Source of the DNA: Salimicrobium humidisoli
GTDB lineage: Bacteria > Bacillota > Bacilli > Bacillales > Halobacillaceae
DNA: 64,000 nucleotides
Assembly: GCF_002295105.1 (NCBI RefSeq)
Contig: NZ_NSGH01000003.1
Span: 112,176 to 176,175, forward strand
Direction of reading: 5' to 3'
Part shown: positions 55,090 to 63,903 of the stretch, piece after piece
How positions within the stretch are numbered: the first letter of the stretch is position 1
Layout: each line of letters starts with the position of its first letter
Translations under genes and position numbers: made by a program
Notes under the pieces: generated by a model
Told to the model about the DNA's origin: nothing
Databases searched by the model: none
What the model saw: only the letters and a program-made list of their open reading frames with translations

Positions 55090-57243
55090 TTATACAGTTT
55101 TGGTAAATTGGCTCGCTTTAAATTGAAGGCGGCGTCTGTGCAGAATCGGTTCAGTGTAACCGTTTGGCTGGTCTGTACCGAGAAAAACAAGGTCGGAAGC
55201 GGCCTGGAAAGCGATGGATTGTTCGAAATCCGGGCTCATTTTCCTGTAATTAGGATCGCCCTCGTTTTGCCTGTCGACCACTTCTGCCATTTGTTTCATT
55301 ATCTGTTTTACCTCCTCTTCAGAGACTACGCCGTGTCTGATCCAGTTCGCTATGTGCTGACTCGAAATGCGCAGTGTTGCACGGTCTTCCATAAGGCCGG
55401 TGTCATGGATATCGGGTACAGTTGAACAGCCGATGCCCTGTTCCACCCAGCGCACGACATACCCGAGAATCCCCTGAGCATTGTTTCTGACTTCATTCAG
55501 TACGACTTCTTTATCTTCCGGAGGAGAAGCCACCGGGATATTAAGCATCATTTCGGAAGGGTCATCCGTCGGGATATCATTCTGAATATCGGGGACGTAT
55601 GCTTCATGATAATGCATCGCATGAATGGTGGCTGCAGTCGGGGACGGCACCCATGCTGTATTTCCTCCCGCTTTCAGGTGGTTGATTTTTTCTGCAAGCA
55701 TAGCTTTCATCTCTGTGGGTTTAGCCCACATACCTTTACCTATTTGAGCGTTTTTGATGAACCCTGCTCTTATACCGGTACGTACGTTGGATGCTTCGTA
55801 AGCGCTGAGCCATTCACTTCCTTTCATTTCTCCTTTAGGAATCATAGGCCCTTTTTCCATGGACGTATGGATTTCATCCCCCGTACGATCCAGGAACCCG
55901 GTATTAATGAAGACTACCCGGTTGCGCACTTCATAAATACAGTTATGAAGATTCAGGGAGGTTCTTCTTTCCTCGTCCATCACCCCGACTTTCAGGGTAT
56001 ACCTCGGTAATTGCAGAACATCTTCTATTCTATTGAACAGGTTATTAGTAAAAGCCGTTTCTTCCGATCCGTGCATTTTCGGTTTGACGATGTAAATAGA
56101 ACCTTCCGTTGAATTTTGTCTCAGGTTCAGGTCGTGCATACCAATCAGACTGGTGAAGAAACCGTCAAGCAATCCTTCATGCACCGGATTGTTGTTATTG
56201 TCGATAACTGCCGGGTTTGTCATTAGGTGACCTACGTTTCTGACAAGCATAAGTGCTCTGCCTTTCAAATGAAGCTCTTCGTCTTCCGCAGTGCGATATT
56301 TCCGATCTTTATGAAGAGAGCGTTTGATGGTTTCTCCGTTTTTATCGAAGGTGGTCGTAAGGTCTCCTTTAAGCAGCCCGAGCCAGTTACGATAAGCTTT
56401 TGTTTTATCTTCGGCATCGACGCATGCAACGGAGTCTTCGCAGTCCATAATACTAGTGATGGCGGATTCAAGTTGGATATCCTTGATTCCTGCATCGTCT
56501 ATCTGGCCGACCGGATGATTACGGTCGAACTGCAGTTCAACGTGAAGGTCGTTATGTTTAAGAAGTATTGCCTGCGGTTTGCGACAATCTCCCTGACAGC
56601 CAAGGAAGGAAGAAGGGTTTTTAAGTTTCTTTCGGGAGCGGTCAGTAAGTTCCACACACAATTCCCCGTTCACTACCGCGTATCTTACTGCGTCCTGGTG
56701 ACTTCCTTCCGCCAGAGGGAACCATTCGTCCAGTCGCATACGCCCCTGTTTGATTACTTCTTTACCTCTCTCGGGATTGTAGGAAGCCCCTTTTTCGATA
56801 CCGGGTTCTTCAGGTATCAGATCTGTACCATAATAAGCGTCATACATGCTGCCCCAGCGTGCGTTAGCTGCATTGAGGGAATATCTCTCGTTTGTCAGTG
56901 GTACAACGAGTTGGGGACCGGCCTGTTCCTTCATTTCAGAATCTACATTGGTTGTGCTGATTTTGAAGTCGGGTTTTTTCTCTTCCAGATAACCGATGGA
57001 CTTTAAAAAAGATAAATAATCTTCATTGGAAGCCGATTTGTGATATTCATCAATTTTCTGTTGTAGTTGTTTTCTGGTCTGCAAAAGTCTGATGTTTTCA
57101 GGGGTGAATTCATCAAGAATCTCTGTGAGTCCTCTCCACACTTCCTTCGAAGAGAGGGGAAGACCGGGTAACACTTCCTGTTCAATGAACTGGTATAATA
57201 CAGTGTCGATTTGATAAGTACCGATGGATTGATAGTTTCCCAA
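55090..57243 (-). CDS. glcB: Malate synthase G
   Basis: A 717-residue enzyme of the G form (malate synthase A is ~530). It condenses glyoxylate with acetyl-CoA to malate. Family marks are ANARWGSMYDAYYGTDLIPE, SIMDCEDSVACVDAEDK (catalytic Asp/Glu region, about 265), MHGSEETAFTNNLFNRIEDVL and GKGMWAKPTEM. AAGGAGG precedes ATG 57243. A strong promoter and inverted half-sites lie upstream. It is followed by a small peptide gene and aceA, completing the glyoxylate shunt. The G form next to isocitrate lyase is less usual in Firmicutes. Confidence 0.96.
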   Translation of the reverse strand: MGNYQSIGTYQIDTVLYQFIEQEVLPGLPLSSKEVWRGLTEILDEFTPENIRLLQTRKQLQQKIDEYHKSASNEDYLSFLKSIGYLEEKKPDFKISTTNVDSEMKEQAGPQLVVPLTNERYSLNAANARWGSMYDAYYGTDLIPEEPGIEKGASYNPERGKEVIKQGRMRLDEWFPLAEGSHQDAVRYAVVNGELCVELTDRSRKKLKNPSSFLGCQGDCRKPQAILLKHNDLHVELQFDRNHPVGQIDDAGIKDIQLESAITSIMDCEDSVACVDAEDKTKAYRNWLGLLKGDLTTTFDKNGETIKRSLHKDRKYRTAEDEELHLKGRALMLVRNVGHLMTNPAVIDNNNNPVHEGLLDGFFTSLIGMHDLNLRQNSTEGSIYIVKPKMHGSEETAFTNNLFNRIEDVLQLPRYTLKVGVMDEERRTSLNLHNCIYEVRNRVVFINTGFLDRTGDEIHTSMEKGPMIPKGEMKGSEWLSAYEASNVRTGIRAGFIKNAQIGKGMWAKPTEMKAMLAEKINHLKAGGNTAWVPSPTAATIHAMHYHEAYVPDIQNDIPTDDPSEMMLNIPVASPPEDKEVVLNEVRNNAQGILGYVVRWVEQGIGCSTVPDIHDTGLMEDRATLRISSQHIANWIRHGVVSEEEVKQIMKQMAEVVDRQNEGDPNYRKMSPDFEQSIAFQAASDLVFLGTDQPNGYTEPILHRRRLQFKASQFTKTV

Positions 57244-57260
57244 AGAATAAAGCCTCCTTA

Positions 57261-57294
57261 CTGTTATGTATAATGTTTGTCTGTTTCATAACAG
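57261..57294 (-). promoter_or_regulatory. Inverted half-sites in the malate synthase leader
   Basis: CTGTTATG (57261-57268) and CATAACAG (57287-57294) are perfect inverse copies 18 bp apart. The right one also forms the short palindrome CTGTT-TCAT-AACAG. They lie just downstream of the promoter, the position of a repressor operator. Confidence 0.5.
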
Positions 57295-57312
57295 TTATAT
57301 TTCTTAATTCGT

Positions 57313-57340
57313 ATTATATAACAACAGAAAAACAAGTCAA
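57313..57340 (-). promoter_or_regulatory. SigA promoter of the glyoxylate-shunt operon
   Basis: On the minus strand TTGACT (57340-57335), a 16-base spacer and a perfect TATAAT (57318-57313). Confidence 0.8.
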
Positions 57341-57477
57341 TACATTTTGTTAAAAATTTAGAAAATTATTTATAATTGAATAATCGGCGGTACAGAAATT
57401 TAATATTTTATGATTAATTTGTACGTATTAGGGGTAATAATGTTTGGAAACCTACATATGAAGGAGTGGATGTAACA

Positions 57478-57720
57478 ATGGCCGAAGAAGCTAAAAAGAA
57501 TTGGCATATGGTGTTATTGCTGGATAGTCGACGTGAAGTGAAACATGAACTGGAAATCAGTGAGGAAATGACCAAAAGGGAAGCTACTGAATTTATAACC
57601 AAGCAGCTCGAGCGTGACAGATGGTGGTTTCTCGAAAGTGGCGTCGCCGTTTATACAAATTCTGTGGAGGCGTTCTACCTGGAAGGTCAGGCTGCAGTGA
57701 CACAGTTTAATGTCAACTGA
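57478..57720 (+). CDS. Small hypothetical protein (80 residues)
   Basis: A small acidic/basic mixed protein with a predicted beta-alpha-beta order (NWHMVLLLDSRREVKHELEI, MTKREATEFITKQLERDRWW, AVYTNSVEAFYLEGQA). No membrane helix. The start ATG 57478 lies 11 bp after AAGGAG. A perfect 8-bp hairpin (CCCCGGAT/ATCCGGGG, 57747-57771) follows without a T run. Divergent from the malate synthase gene. Function unknown. Confidence 0.7.
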   Translation: MAEEAKKNWHMVLLLDSRREVKHELEISEEMTKREATEFITKQLERDRWWFLESGVAVYTNSVEAFYLEGQAAVTQFNVN

Positions 57721-57831
57721 CAAACTTAAAACATGTACGAGATTCACCCCGGATGTCCAGGATATCCGGGGACATTCATGTTCGGGAGTGAAGAAACAGT
57801 ATTTCTATAATAGACAGGGAGGATGGAAGGG

Positions 57832-58578
57832 ATGAATCAGAACGTAATGGAGGGTGCAGAAGCTGTATATAACGAAGGGAACGAAATAGGAATCGTAGTA
57901 TTACATGGCTTTACAGGTACAGTTCAGAGTATGAAACCTCTTGTGGATGCCTATACAGCACATGGGTATACGGTAGCCTGTCCGAGGCTCAAGGGACATG
58001 GAACTACTCCTTATGATATGGAAGAATCCACTGCAGAAGACTGGATCCGCTCGGCGGAAGAGGCTTTTGAATGGGTGAAGAACCGATGTGACTGTGTATT
58101 CGTCACCGGCCTGTCTCTTGGAGGAACGTTAAGTCTTTATCTGGCTTCCACGAGAGAGGTGGATGGAGTGGCGGTTATAAATCCGGCTATCGATGTACCT
58201 GACATGAGCAGCCTGGCGGATTCTGAATCCCGTTTCATTGATGCAATAGGGTCCGATATCAAAAAAGAAGGAGCTGCTGAACTAGCCTATGACAAAACAC
58301 CCGTCCGTTCCCTTAACCATCTGACGAACATCATGGCTAAAGTGCACGAGCAGTTAAGCGAAGTGTCAGCTCCTCTTTTAGTTTTCGCTTCCGAAGAAGA
58401 TCACGTAGTTCCTCCGGAGAACAGTCAGACGATATTCGACATGGTTTTTTCGGAAGGAAAAGAACTTGTTCCTCTGGAAGACAGTTACCACGTGGCAACT
58501 CTTGATAATGATCAGGAATTGATTATCGAAAGAAGTCTGGAGTTTTTTGAAAGGTATATCAATGCCAAGGAGAATTGA
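57832..58578 (+). CDS. Alpha/beta-hydrolase carboxylesterase (Est30/monoacylglycerol lipase type)
   Basis: A 248-residue esterase. The oxyanion region is VVLHGFTGT and the nucleophile Ser95 lies in GLSLGG; the acid is probably the Asp in FASEEDHVV and the His in DSYHVATLD near the C-terminus. It matches thermostable Est30-like carboxylesterases of Bacillaceae, which hydrolyse short-chain esters in the cytoplasm. ATG 57832 is chosen by spacing to GGGAGG. No signal peptide. Confidence 0.9.
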   Translation: MNQNVMEGAEAVYNEGNEIGIVVLHGFTGTVQSMKPLVDAYTAHGYTVACPRLKGHGTTPYDMEESTAEDWIRSAEEAFEWVKNRCDCVFVTGLSLGGTLSLYLASTREVDGVAVINPAIDVPDMSSLADSESRFIDAIGSDIKKEGAAELAYDKTPVRSLNHLTNIMAKVHEQLSEVSAPLLVFASEEDHVVPPENSQTIFDMVFSEGKELVPLEDSYHVATLDNDQELIIERSLEFFERYINAKEN

Positions 58579-58635
58579 ATTTGTACTTTTCTGATCAGTA
58601 CGTTATGATAGAAAGTAACAAAACACGGAGAATAG

Positions 58636-58724
58636 AGCCTTCAAGGGGAGCCGGCGGCTGAGAGTGGACGCAAGTCCAGACCCTTCGAACCTGTCAGTTA
58701 GTACTGACGCAGGAATGGTGGCTT
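58636..58724 (+). ncRNA. TPP riboswitch (THI element)
   Basis: The conserved core is present: GGGGAGCCGG, GGCTGAGAG, GACCCTTCGAACCTG, CAGTTAGTACTGACGCAGGAA. P1 closes AGCC with GGCT, and a run of six T follows P1 directly. It binds thiamine pyrophosphate and shuts down thiT when vitamin is plentiful. Confidence 0.96.
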
Positions 58725-58731
58725 TTTTGAT

Positions 58732-58797
58732 GAGCAATGCTTAAAAGGTGGGAGCCTTCATCAGAAAGCTTCCCTTTGAGGCATTGCTTCTTTTGTG
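58732..58797 (+). terminator. Riboswitch expression-platform terminator
   Basis: AGCAATGC pairs with GCATTGCT around a long loop containing GGGA and TCCC, followed by TCTTTT, between the TPP aptamer and thiT. Confidence 0.75.
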
Positions 58798-58818
58798 TAT
58801 TCAGAAAGGGGATATACA

Positions 58819-59385
58819 ATGCAACAACAGCGCGTACTTTTTCTCGTGGAAGGTGCAATATTTGCAGCAATTGCTCTATTGCTTGATGTTCTTCCTTTTT
58901 TATCCATTAAGCTATGGTTCCAGGGAGGATCCATCTCATTCGCCATGATACCGGTCATTCTGATGGCGTTCCGTTGGGGCGTATCGGGCGGTATGATCAC
59001 AGGCTTACTGTTCGGTTTCTTTCAGTTTTTTACGGGCGCATTCATCGTGCATCCCGTCCAGGCTTTTCTCGACTACATTGTAGCTTTCGCCATTATCGGG
59101 GTTGCAGGAGTGGTGTCTTCCCAACTGAAAGCAAGTGCGAAGAACAATAACGTAAAACACGTTCTTATGTATGTAATTATCGGCACATTCATCGGGAGTG
59201 CTTTGCGTTTCGTCACTCATTTTGCGGCGGGCATGGTATTTTTCGGCTACCTTGCAGAAGGTCAGCCGGTATGGATTTATTCTCTGCTGTATAACGGCGG
59301 GTACATGCTCCCTTCCTTTATAGCGAGTGCCGTCGTAATCAGTCTGTTAATGTCCCGGCGGCACAAATTGTTATTGCGAATATAA
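58819..59385 (+). CDS. thiT: Thiamine-specific ECF transporter S component
   Basis: A 188-residue membrane protein with six helices: FLVEGAIFAAIALLLDVLP, WFQGGSISFAMIPVILMAFRWG and GYMLPSFIASAVVISLL are typical of ThiT/YuaJ. It binds thiamine and uses the shared EcfAAT module encoded elsewhere. ATG 58819 follows AAAGGGG; in-frame codons upstream fall inside the terminator of the TPP riboswitch. Control by TPP fits the function. The transcript ends in a strong terminator. Confidence 0.93.
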   Translation: MQQQRVLFLVEGAIFAAIALLLDVLPFLSIKLWFQGGSISFAMIPVILMAFRWGVSGGMITGLLFGFFQFFTGAFIVHPVQAFLDYIVAFAIIGVAGVVSSQLKASAKNNNVKHVLMYVIIGTFIGSALRFVTHFAAGMVFFGYLAEGQPVWIYSLLYNGGYMLPSFIASAVVISLLMSRRHKLLLRI

Positions 59386-59386
59386 G

Positions 59387-59422
59387 AATTCCGGTCCTGA
59401 TGCGTTCGGGACCGGAATTTTT
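59387..59422 (+). terminator. Intrinsic terminator of thiT
   Basis: AATTCCGGTCC pairs with GGACCGGAATT, followed by T. Confidence 0.9.
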
Positions 59423-59441
59423 ATGTATAAAATGCTTTATG

Positions 59442-59918
59442 TCAGTTGAAATATGAAAAGATGAACCACCCGATCATAAGCAGCTGAATTATAAACTTGG
59501 CTGCAGTTCCACTGAGAAAACCGATAAGCGTTCCGACAGCTGCGCGGAAAGCGAAACGGGCGTTTTTTTCAATACTCAGTTCGATAACGAAAACCAGGAC
59601 AAAAGGAACGATCAGTATTCCGAAAGGAGGTATGACGAACGAACCGGCGATGACACCTGCGACTGCTCCGGCTTCTCCCCATTTGCTTCCCCCGTATTTC
59701 TTGACGGAAATACTGTTTGCCACCATATCAGATACGATTAGTAAAACCGTAAGAATTATTGCACCCACCCAGAACCAGACGGACAGCCGACCGTCCAGCC
59801 AGATACTCAGGAGGAAACCGGCCCACAATACGAGCGGTCCGGGTATGATGGGGAAAATGAGACTTACAAAGCTGCTGAGAAACAATACGATAATAAGCGA
59901 CCATAGAACAAACTCCAT
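59442..59918 (-). CDS. DUF456 family membrane protein
   Basis: A 158-residue protein with about five helices. Typical DUF456 segments are FPIIPGPLVLWAGFLLS and GAVAGVIAGSFVIPPFGILIVPF, with paired glycine-rich helices near the C-terminus (FRAAVGTLIGFLSGTAAKF). AGGAGGCG precedes ATG 59918. The function of the family is unknown. Convergent with thiT, divergent from the acylase gene. Confidence 0.85.
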   Translation of the reverse strand: MEFVLWSLIIVLFLSSFVSLIFPIIPGPLVLWAGFLLSIWLDGRLSVWFWVGAIILTVLLIVSDMVANSISVKKYGGSKWGEAGAVAGVIAGSFVIPPFGILIVPFVLVFVIELSIEKNARFAFRAAVGTLIGFLSGTAAKFIIQLLMIGWFIFSYFN

Positions 59919-60030
59919 AAATGCGCCTCCTTTTGACTGTCATTGTACTCCTCAAAGGTGTGAAGGTCCAAAATATTCTGTTCTTTTGTAAGAACACTGA
60001 CTATAATGTAGTAAAAGGGGGAAGAAAAAA

Positions 60031-62376
60031 ATGAAAAAACCGGGTTGGAAGAGAATATTGACTCGAACAGCCGTCATTGCAGGTGTATTAATTCTGGCGG
60101 CAGCTCTGTTTATTATAGTATTTATCCAGCGAACGCTTCCTGATACGGAAGGAGAGCTTAAATTGGAAGCGCTATCTTCCGAAGTTACTGTTCTGAGGGA
60201 CGAGGAAGGCGTTCCTCACATAGAAGCGGAGTCCGTCGAAGATTTATATATGGCTCAAGGATACGTGCAGGCTCAGGACCGCCTGCTGCAAATGGAACTT
60301 TCCCGTCGTCAGGCTTCCGGCGAACTGAGTGAGCTGATCGGGTCCTCCACAGTGGAGCAGGACAAGTTTTTTCGTGCGCTCGGATTACGGAGAGCTGCCG
60401 AAGCATCTTTAAAAGAATATTCCGAAGAAGGAAAGGCGGCTCTGGAGGCATTCGCTTCGGGAGTGAATGCCTACATCGACAAAGCGGATTCCGAAAACAG
60501 GCTTCCCCCGGCATTCACACTTCTGCAGGCGAAACCTGAGAAGTGGACACCGGTGGATTCTCTGACAATAGGTAAATTTATGGCACATGACCTTGGCGGG
60601 CACTGGGAGCGTCAGGCTTTCCATTATTATGCGATGAATAATTTTTCTGAAGAGAAGGCCTCCGAAGTGATGGCCCATTACCCGGAGAATAAACCGGCTG
60701 TGCTCGATGACGTAAATCTTGATATAGCGGGAGACTTTACTGAGGCAGTCATGCCTAATCCTTTTAATGGCAGCAACAACTGGGTGGTGAGCGGAGAGAG
60801 AACGGAGTCCGGGAAACCTCTTCTTGCTGATGACCCTCACCTTGGCATCGCCAGCCCTTCGATCTGGTATCAGATGAAACTGAGTGCCCCTTCCCACAAC
60901 GTGAGCGGTGTTATTTTTGCAGGGGTACCGGGAATCATCCTCGGACATAATGATGACGTAGCCTGGGGTGTGACAAACGTCGGCCCTGATGTGCAACAGC
61001 TGTACGTCGAGAAAAGAAATCCGGAAAATCCTGAACAGTTTCTGTTCGAAGGGCAGTGGGAGGATGCTGTGGTGCATCAGGAACCGATAGAAGTAAGTGG
61101 CGGGGAAACGATAGAATATGAAGTGGTGGAAACGAGAAACGGGCCGATCATTAATGAATTCGCAGAAGGAGCCGGAGAGGAAGAAGCATTATCCATGCGC
61201 TGGACGGCACATGACCCCTCGAAAGAACTGGAAGCCATCCTCAACATCAACCAGGCTTCGGACTGGGAAGAGTTTGAAAAAGGACTCGAAAACTTTCATA
61301 CCCCTGCCCAGAACTTCGTGTTCGCTTCAAATGACGGTACTATAGCGTATAAAGCGAATGGAAAGATCCCTGTTTATGATAACCCGGACGATGCCGGTCT
61401 TCCTCTAAGGGGATGGAAAGAAGAAGATCAGTGGAAAGGTTTCATTCCTTTTGATGAATTACCGACAGTTGTCAACCCGGACAGGGGGTGGATAGCTACA
61501 GCGAACAATAAAATAACTACGGAGGACTATCCTTATCATATTACGAACAATTGGGCCCAGCCTTACAGGTATGAACGGATAGCTGAGATGCTTATGGAAG
61601 ATGACGAGGTAAGCGTAGAAGATGTGAAGAAAATGCAGATGGACGTTAAAAATCTGCAGGCCGAGGAGTTTGTCCCATTCTTCCTGGAAGAGATGAACAC
61701 GGGTGATCTGAGCGGAGGAGAAACAGAGGCTTTGAAATTACTTGAGGAGTGGAATTACGAGGATAACGAAGACGCTCCTCAGCCACTGCTCTTCCATCAC
61801 TGGATAAACGAAATAGAGGATCGGCTGTACGCAAGTCTCCCCGATGATATCGATTCGTTATTTCACGGGAAAGCACAGACGACGGATGAAATATTCCGTA
61901 TGGAAAGAGAAGGCGGAACTTCCGTATGGATGAAGGAGGAAGGAGGGAGCGGGGAAGTGATTACACAAGCCTTTCGGGACTCCTACGCTAAACTTCAAGA
62001 GGATTACGGAAAGAATCCGGAGGAGTGGGCGTGGGGTGATTATCATCAGGTGGAGTTCACACACCCTCTTTCGAATATAGCCTTTCTTGATAAGTTTTAT
62101 AACCGGAAAGAACCTTTGCCGGTCAGTGGCAGCCGGGTTACAGTAAGAGCTGCCGGATATGACGGAAGTGGTAAAGTGGACCATGGAGCTTCCTGGCGCT
62201 TTATCATCGATACGAATGATATGGGTAAAGGATACCACATAGTTGGGCCAGGGCAGTCGGAGCGTTTTAACAGTAAATGGTATCACAACCAGTATAGTGA
62301 CTGGGTGGATGGAGACTACCATAGTACACTGCTGGACGAAGACGAGGGAGAGAAACTGATACTTTCGCCTGAATGA
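60031..62376 (+). CDS. Penicillin acylase family protein (Ntn hydrolase)
   Basis: A 781-residue precursor. Residues ~10-32 form a signal or anchor helix. The alpha region follows (YMAQGYVQAQDRLLQMELSRRQ). The N-terminal nucleophile is Ser248 in FNGSNNWVVSG, where autocatalytic cleavage is expected, and the beta chain contains HLGIASPSIWYQMKL and GHNDDVAWGVTNVGPDVQ. Members cleave penicillin G, acyl-homoserine lactones or other N-acyl amides outside the membrane. The natural substrate cannot be told; quorum-signal degradation is one possibility. Its 3' side is bounded by an IS3 insertion. Confidence 0.92.
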   Translation: MKKPGWKRILTRTAVIAGVLILAAALFIIVFIQRTLPDTEGELKLEALSSEVTVLRDEEGVPHIEAESVEDLYMAQGYVQAQDRLLQMELSRRQASGELSELIGSSTVEQDKFFRALGLRRAAEASLKEYSEEGKAALEAFASGVNAYIDKADSENRLPPAFTLLQAKPEKWTPVDSLTIGKFMAHDLGGHWERQAFHYYAMNNFSEEKASEVMAHYPENKPAVLDDVNLDIAGDFTEAVMPNPFNGSNNWVVSGERTESGKPLLADDPHLGIASPSIWYQMKLSAPSHNVSGVIFAGVPGIILGHNDDVAWGVTNVGPDVQQLYVEKRNPENPEQFLFEGQWEDAVVHQEPIEVSGGETIEYEVVETRNGPIINEFAEGAGEEEALSMRWTAHDPSKELEAILNINQASDWEEFEKGLENFHTPAQNFVFASNDGTIAYKANGKIPVYDNPDDAGLPLRGWKEEDQWKGFIPFDELPTVVNPDRGWIATANNKITTEDYPYHITNNWAQPYRYERIAEMLMEDDEVSVEDVKKMQMDVKNLQAEEFVPFFLEEMNTGDLSGGETEALKLLEEWNYEDNEDAPQPLLFHHWINEIEDRLYASLPDDIDSLFHGKAQTTDEIFRMEREGGTSVWMKEEGGSGEVITQAFRDSYAKLQEDYGKNPEEWAWGDYHQVEFTHPLSNIAFLDKFYNRKEPLPVSGSRVTVRAAGYDGSGKVDHGASWRFIIDTNDMGKGYHIVGPGQSERFNSKWYHNQYSDWVDGDYHSTLLDEDEGEKLILSPE

Positions 62377-62464
62377 AATTAAGTCTGAGAAACGTCCCTG
62401 TCATATGAAAACCCCCGGACATATTGAACTGTAACCCTGAAAATGGACAGTTTAATAAAAAGCG

Positions 62465-63415
62465 CTAGGCTGCTATAAGATGACCTCGGTATTGAGCCGG
62501 GGTCATTTTTTGTAAGGACCACTGGTATCGATGGTTGTTGTAATAATCCATGTATTCGTCGATGGCTTGTTGGACCTCGGAGAGGGACAAACAGGCTTTG
62601 AAGTTGATGTCATCTTTCATGTGGCCGAAGAAGGATTCCATGGGGGCATTATCCCAACAGTTGCCTCTTCGAGACATCGACTGGCGTAACAACCCCAGGT
62701 CCTTCACTTTTTTCTGGAACGCAGGATGCGTGTAATGCATGCCCTGATCCGAGTGAATCAGACAATCGGGATGAGGGACGAAATCTTCCCGTGCCATTAA
62801 CTTATCAAGAGTCGTGTAGACGATATCCATCTTCAAAGAGGTCGATAGATAGTAAGCCAGAATCTCACGGGTCGCCCCGTCCTTGATGGCCGAAAGGTAA
62901 GCCTTCTGTCCTTTCGCATAATAGAGATACGTGATATCTGTTAAAAGGACGCGTTGTGGTACCTCGTGATCGAAGTGACGATCGAGTTTATTGTCACATG
63001 TTTGATGTTCCTGCGTCGCTTGCGCGATTTGCTTATAAGGGTTCGCTCTGCGAATAGTACACCTCAGGTTATATTTCTTCATGATGCGTCGAATACGTTT
63101 ATGGTTCATCACGACGTGTTCATCGTTCTCCACCATCATTTTGATGGGAAGAGCTCCGACTCTGCCCTGACGCCGGTCGAACGCTTTCTTGATGATTTCA
63201 TAATCCGCCTCATCTTTCTGTTCCTTCTGATGACGGGCCCCCTCTGATTTCAACCAGTTGTAGTACCCGGACCGGCTTACCTGGGCAACCTCACAAAAAT
63301 ACCGGATCATATGGGGGAAACTATGAGTCCGGAGGACTCGTTCCATGAGTTGAAATTTCTCTGAGGTGGTTATCTCTTCTTCTTCGCCTGCCTTTCGAGT
63401 TCGTCGAGCTTTTTT
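62465..63415 (-). CDS. IS3-family transposase OrfB (made by -1 frameshift)
   Basis: DDE integrase-type protein. The catalytic residues are in LLTDITYLYY, LIHSDQGMHYT and DNAPMESFFGHMK. The N-terminus carries RYFCEVAQVSRSGYYNWLKS and the C-terminus YMDYYNNHRYQWSLQKMTPAQYR. It is read by slipping from OrfA at A_AAA_AAG (63415-63409 on the minus strand), which in the -1 frame continues KKARRTRKAGEEEE. The frame stays open further upstream to 63589, but that part overlaps OrfA and is not transposase-like. Appears intact. Confidence 0.88.
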   Translation of the reverse strand, partial: KKARRTRKAGEEEEITTSEKFQLMERVLRTHSFPHMIRYFCEVAQVSRSGYYNWLKSEGARHQKEQKDEADYEIIKKAFDRRQGRVGALPIKMMVENDEHVVMNHKRIRRIMKKYNLRCTIRRANPYKQIAQATQEHQTCDNKLDRHFDHEVPQRVLLTDITYLYYAKGQKAYLSAIKDGATREILAYYLSTSLKMDIVYTTLDKLMAREDFVPHPDCLIHSDQGMHYTHPAFQKKVKDLGLLRQSMSRRGNCWDNAPMESFFGHMKDDINFKACLSLSEVQQAIDEYMDYYNNHRYQWSLQKMTPAQYRGHLIAA

Positions 63416-63795
63416 ACAAAATCCAACTCTGCCTCCAGATATGCAATACGCGCTTCTGCCTTCTTCAATTGATCTTCCGAAGAAAGATGTTTCGAGGAAG
63501 GTCTCCCCGTGGAACCTTTGCCCCGTCGCTCGGTATAGAACCCATCTTCTCCGTACGCATGGAATATCTTGCGCCACCGTTTCAAACACTCTTTGGGCTT
63601 CTTGGCGCCAATCATCGCTACATCGAAGCCGTGGTCTACAAAGATATGAGACGGGCTCTTTCCTTCTTGGTTTTCTTTCACAGCCTTCACTTTGAAGGCT
63701 GGTGCATAGGTGATGGAACGATCAGTCACCTTGAGGACATTCGGATTGGACGCTAACTCTTTTCTTTGTGCTTCGGTAAACATTATCTTCGTCAT
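63370..63795 (-). CDS. IS3-family transposase OrfA
   Basis: A 141-residue helix-turn-helix protein with a C-terminal leucine-zipper-like helix (SEDQLKKAEARIAYLEAELDF). It recognises the IS ends and provides the N-terminal part of the OrfAB transposase. ATG 63795 is likely (GGGG upstream), although a TTG three codons earlier is in frame. It ends KKLDELERQAKKKR after the slippery heptamer. Confidence 0.85.
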   Translation of the reverse strand: MTKIMFTEAQRKELASNPNVLKVTDRSITYAPAFKVKAVKENQEGKSPSHIFVDHGFDVAMIGAKKPKECLKRWRKIFHAYGEDGFYTERRGKGSTGRPSSKHLSSEDQLKKAEARIAYLEAELDFVKKLDELERQAKKKR

Positions 63796-63903
63796 GTTTT
63801 TCAACCCCGCTCTTTGTCGTTAATTTGATTATAAAGTAACTTCGGGGTCAGGAAACATAAAAAACCCCGAATAGGTAGTGACCCCTAAAAGTTAGAGTTT
63901 TTA

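Larger units (their letters stand above)
62430..63857 (-). mobile_element. IS3-family insertion sequence (ends approximate)
   Basis: OrfA and OrfB on the minus strand are flanked by imperfect ends that both begin TGT and share CCTGA (inward reading from 62430 and from 63857). No clear target duplication was seen, so the ends are uncertain by tens of bases. A hairpin TTCGGGGT/ACCCCGAA (63841-63870) spans the right end. It lies just after the penicillin acylase gene. Confidence 0.75.

Noticed and set aside
63416..63589. Extended N-terminus of IS3 OrfB
   Set aside because: This part overlaps OrfA in another frame and does not resemble transposase; OrfB is expected to be entered by frameshifting.
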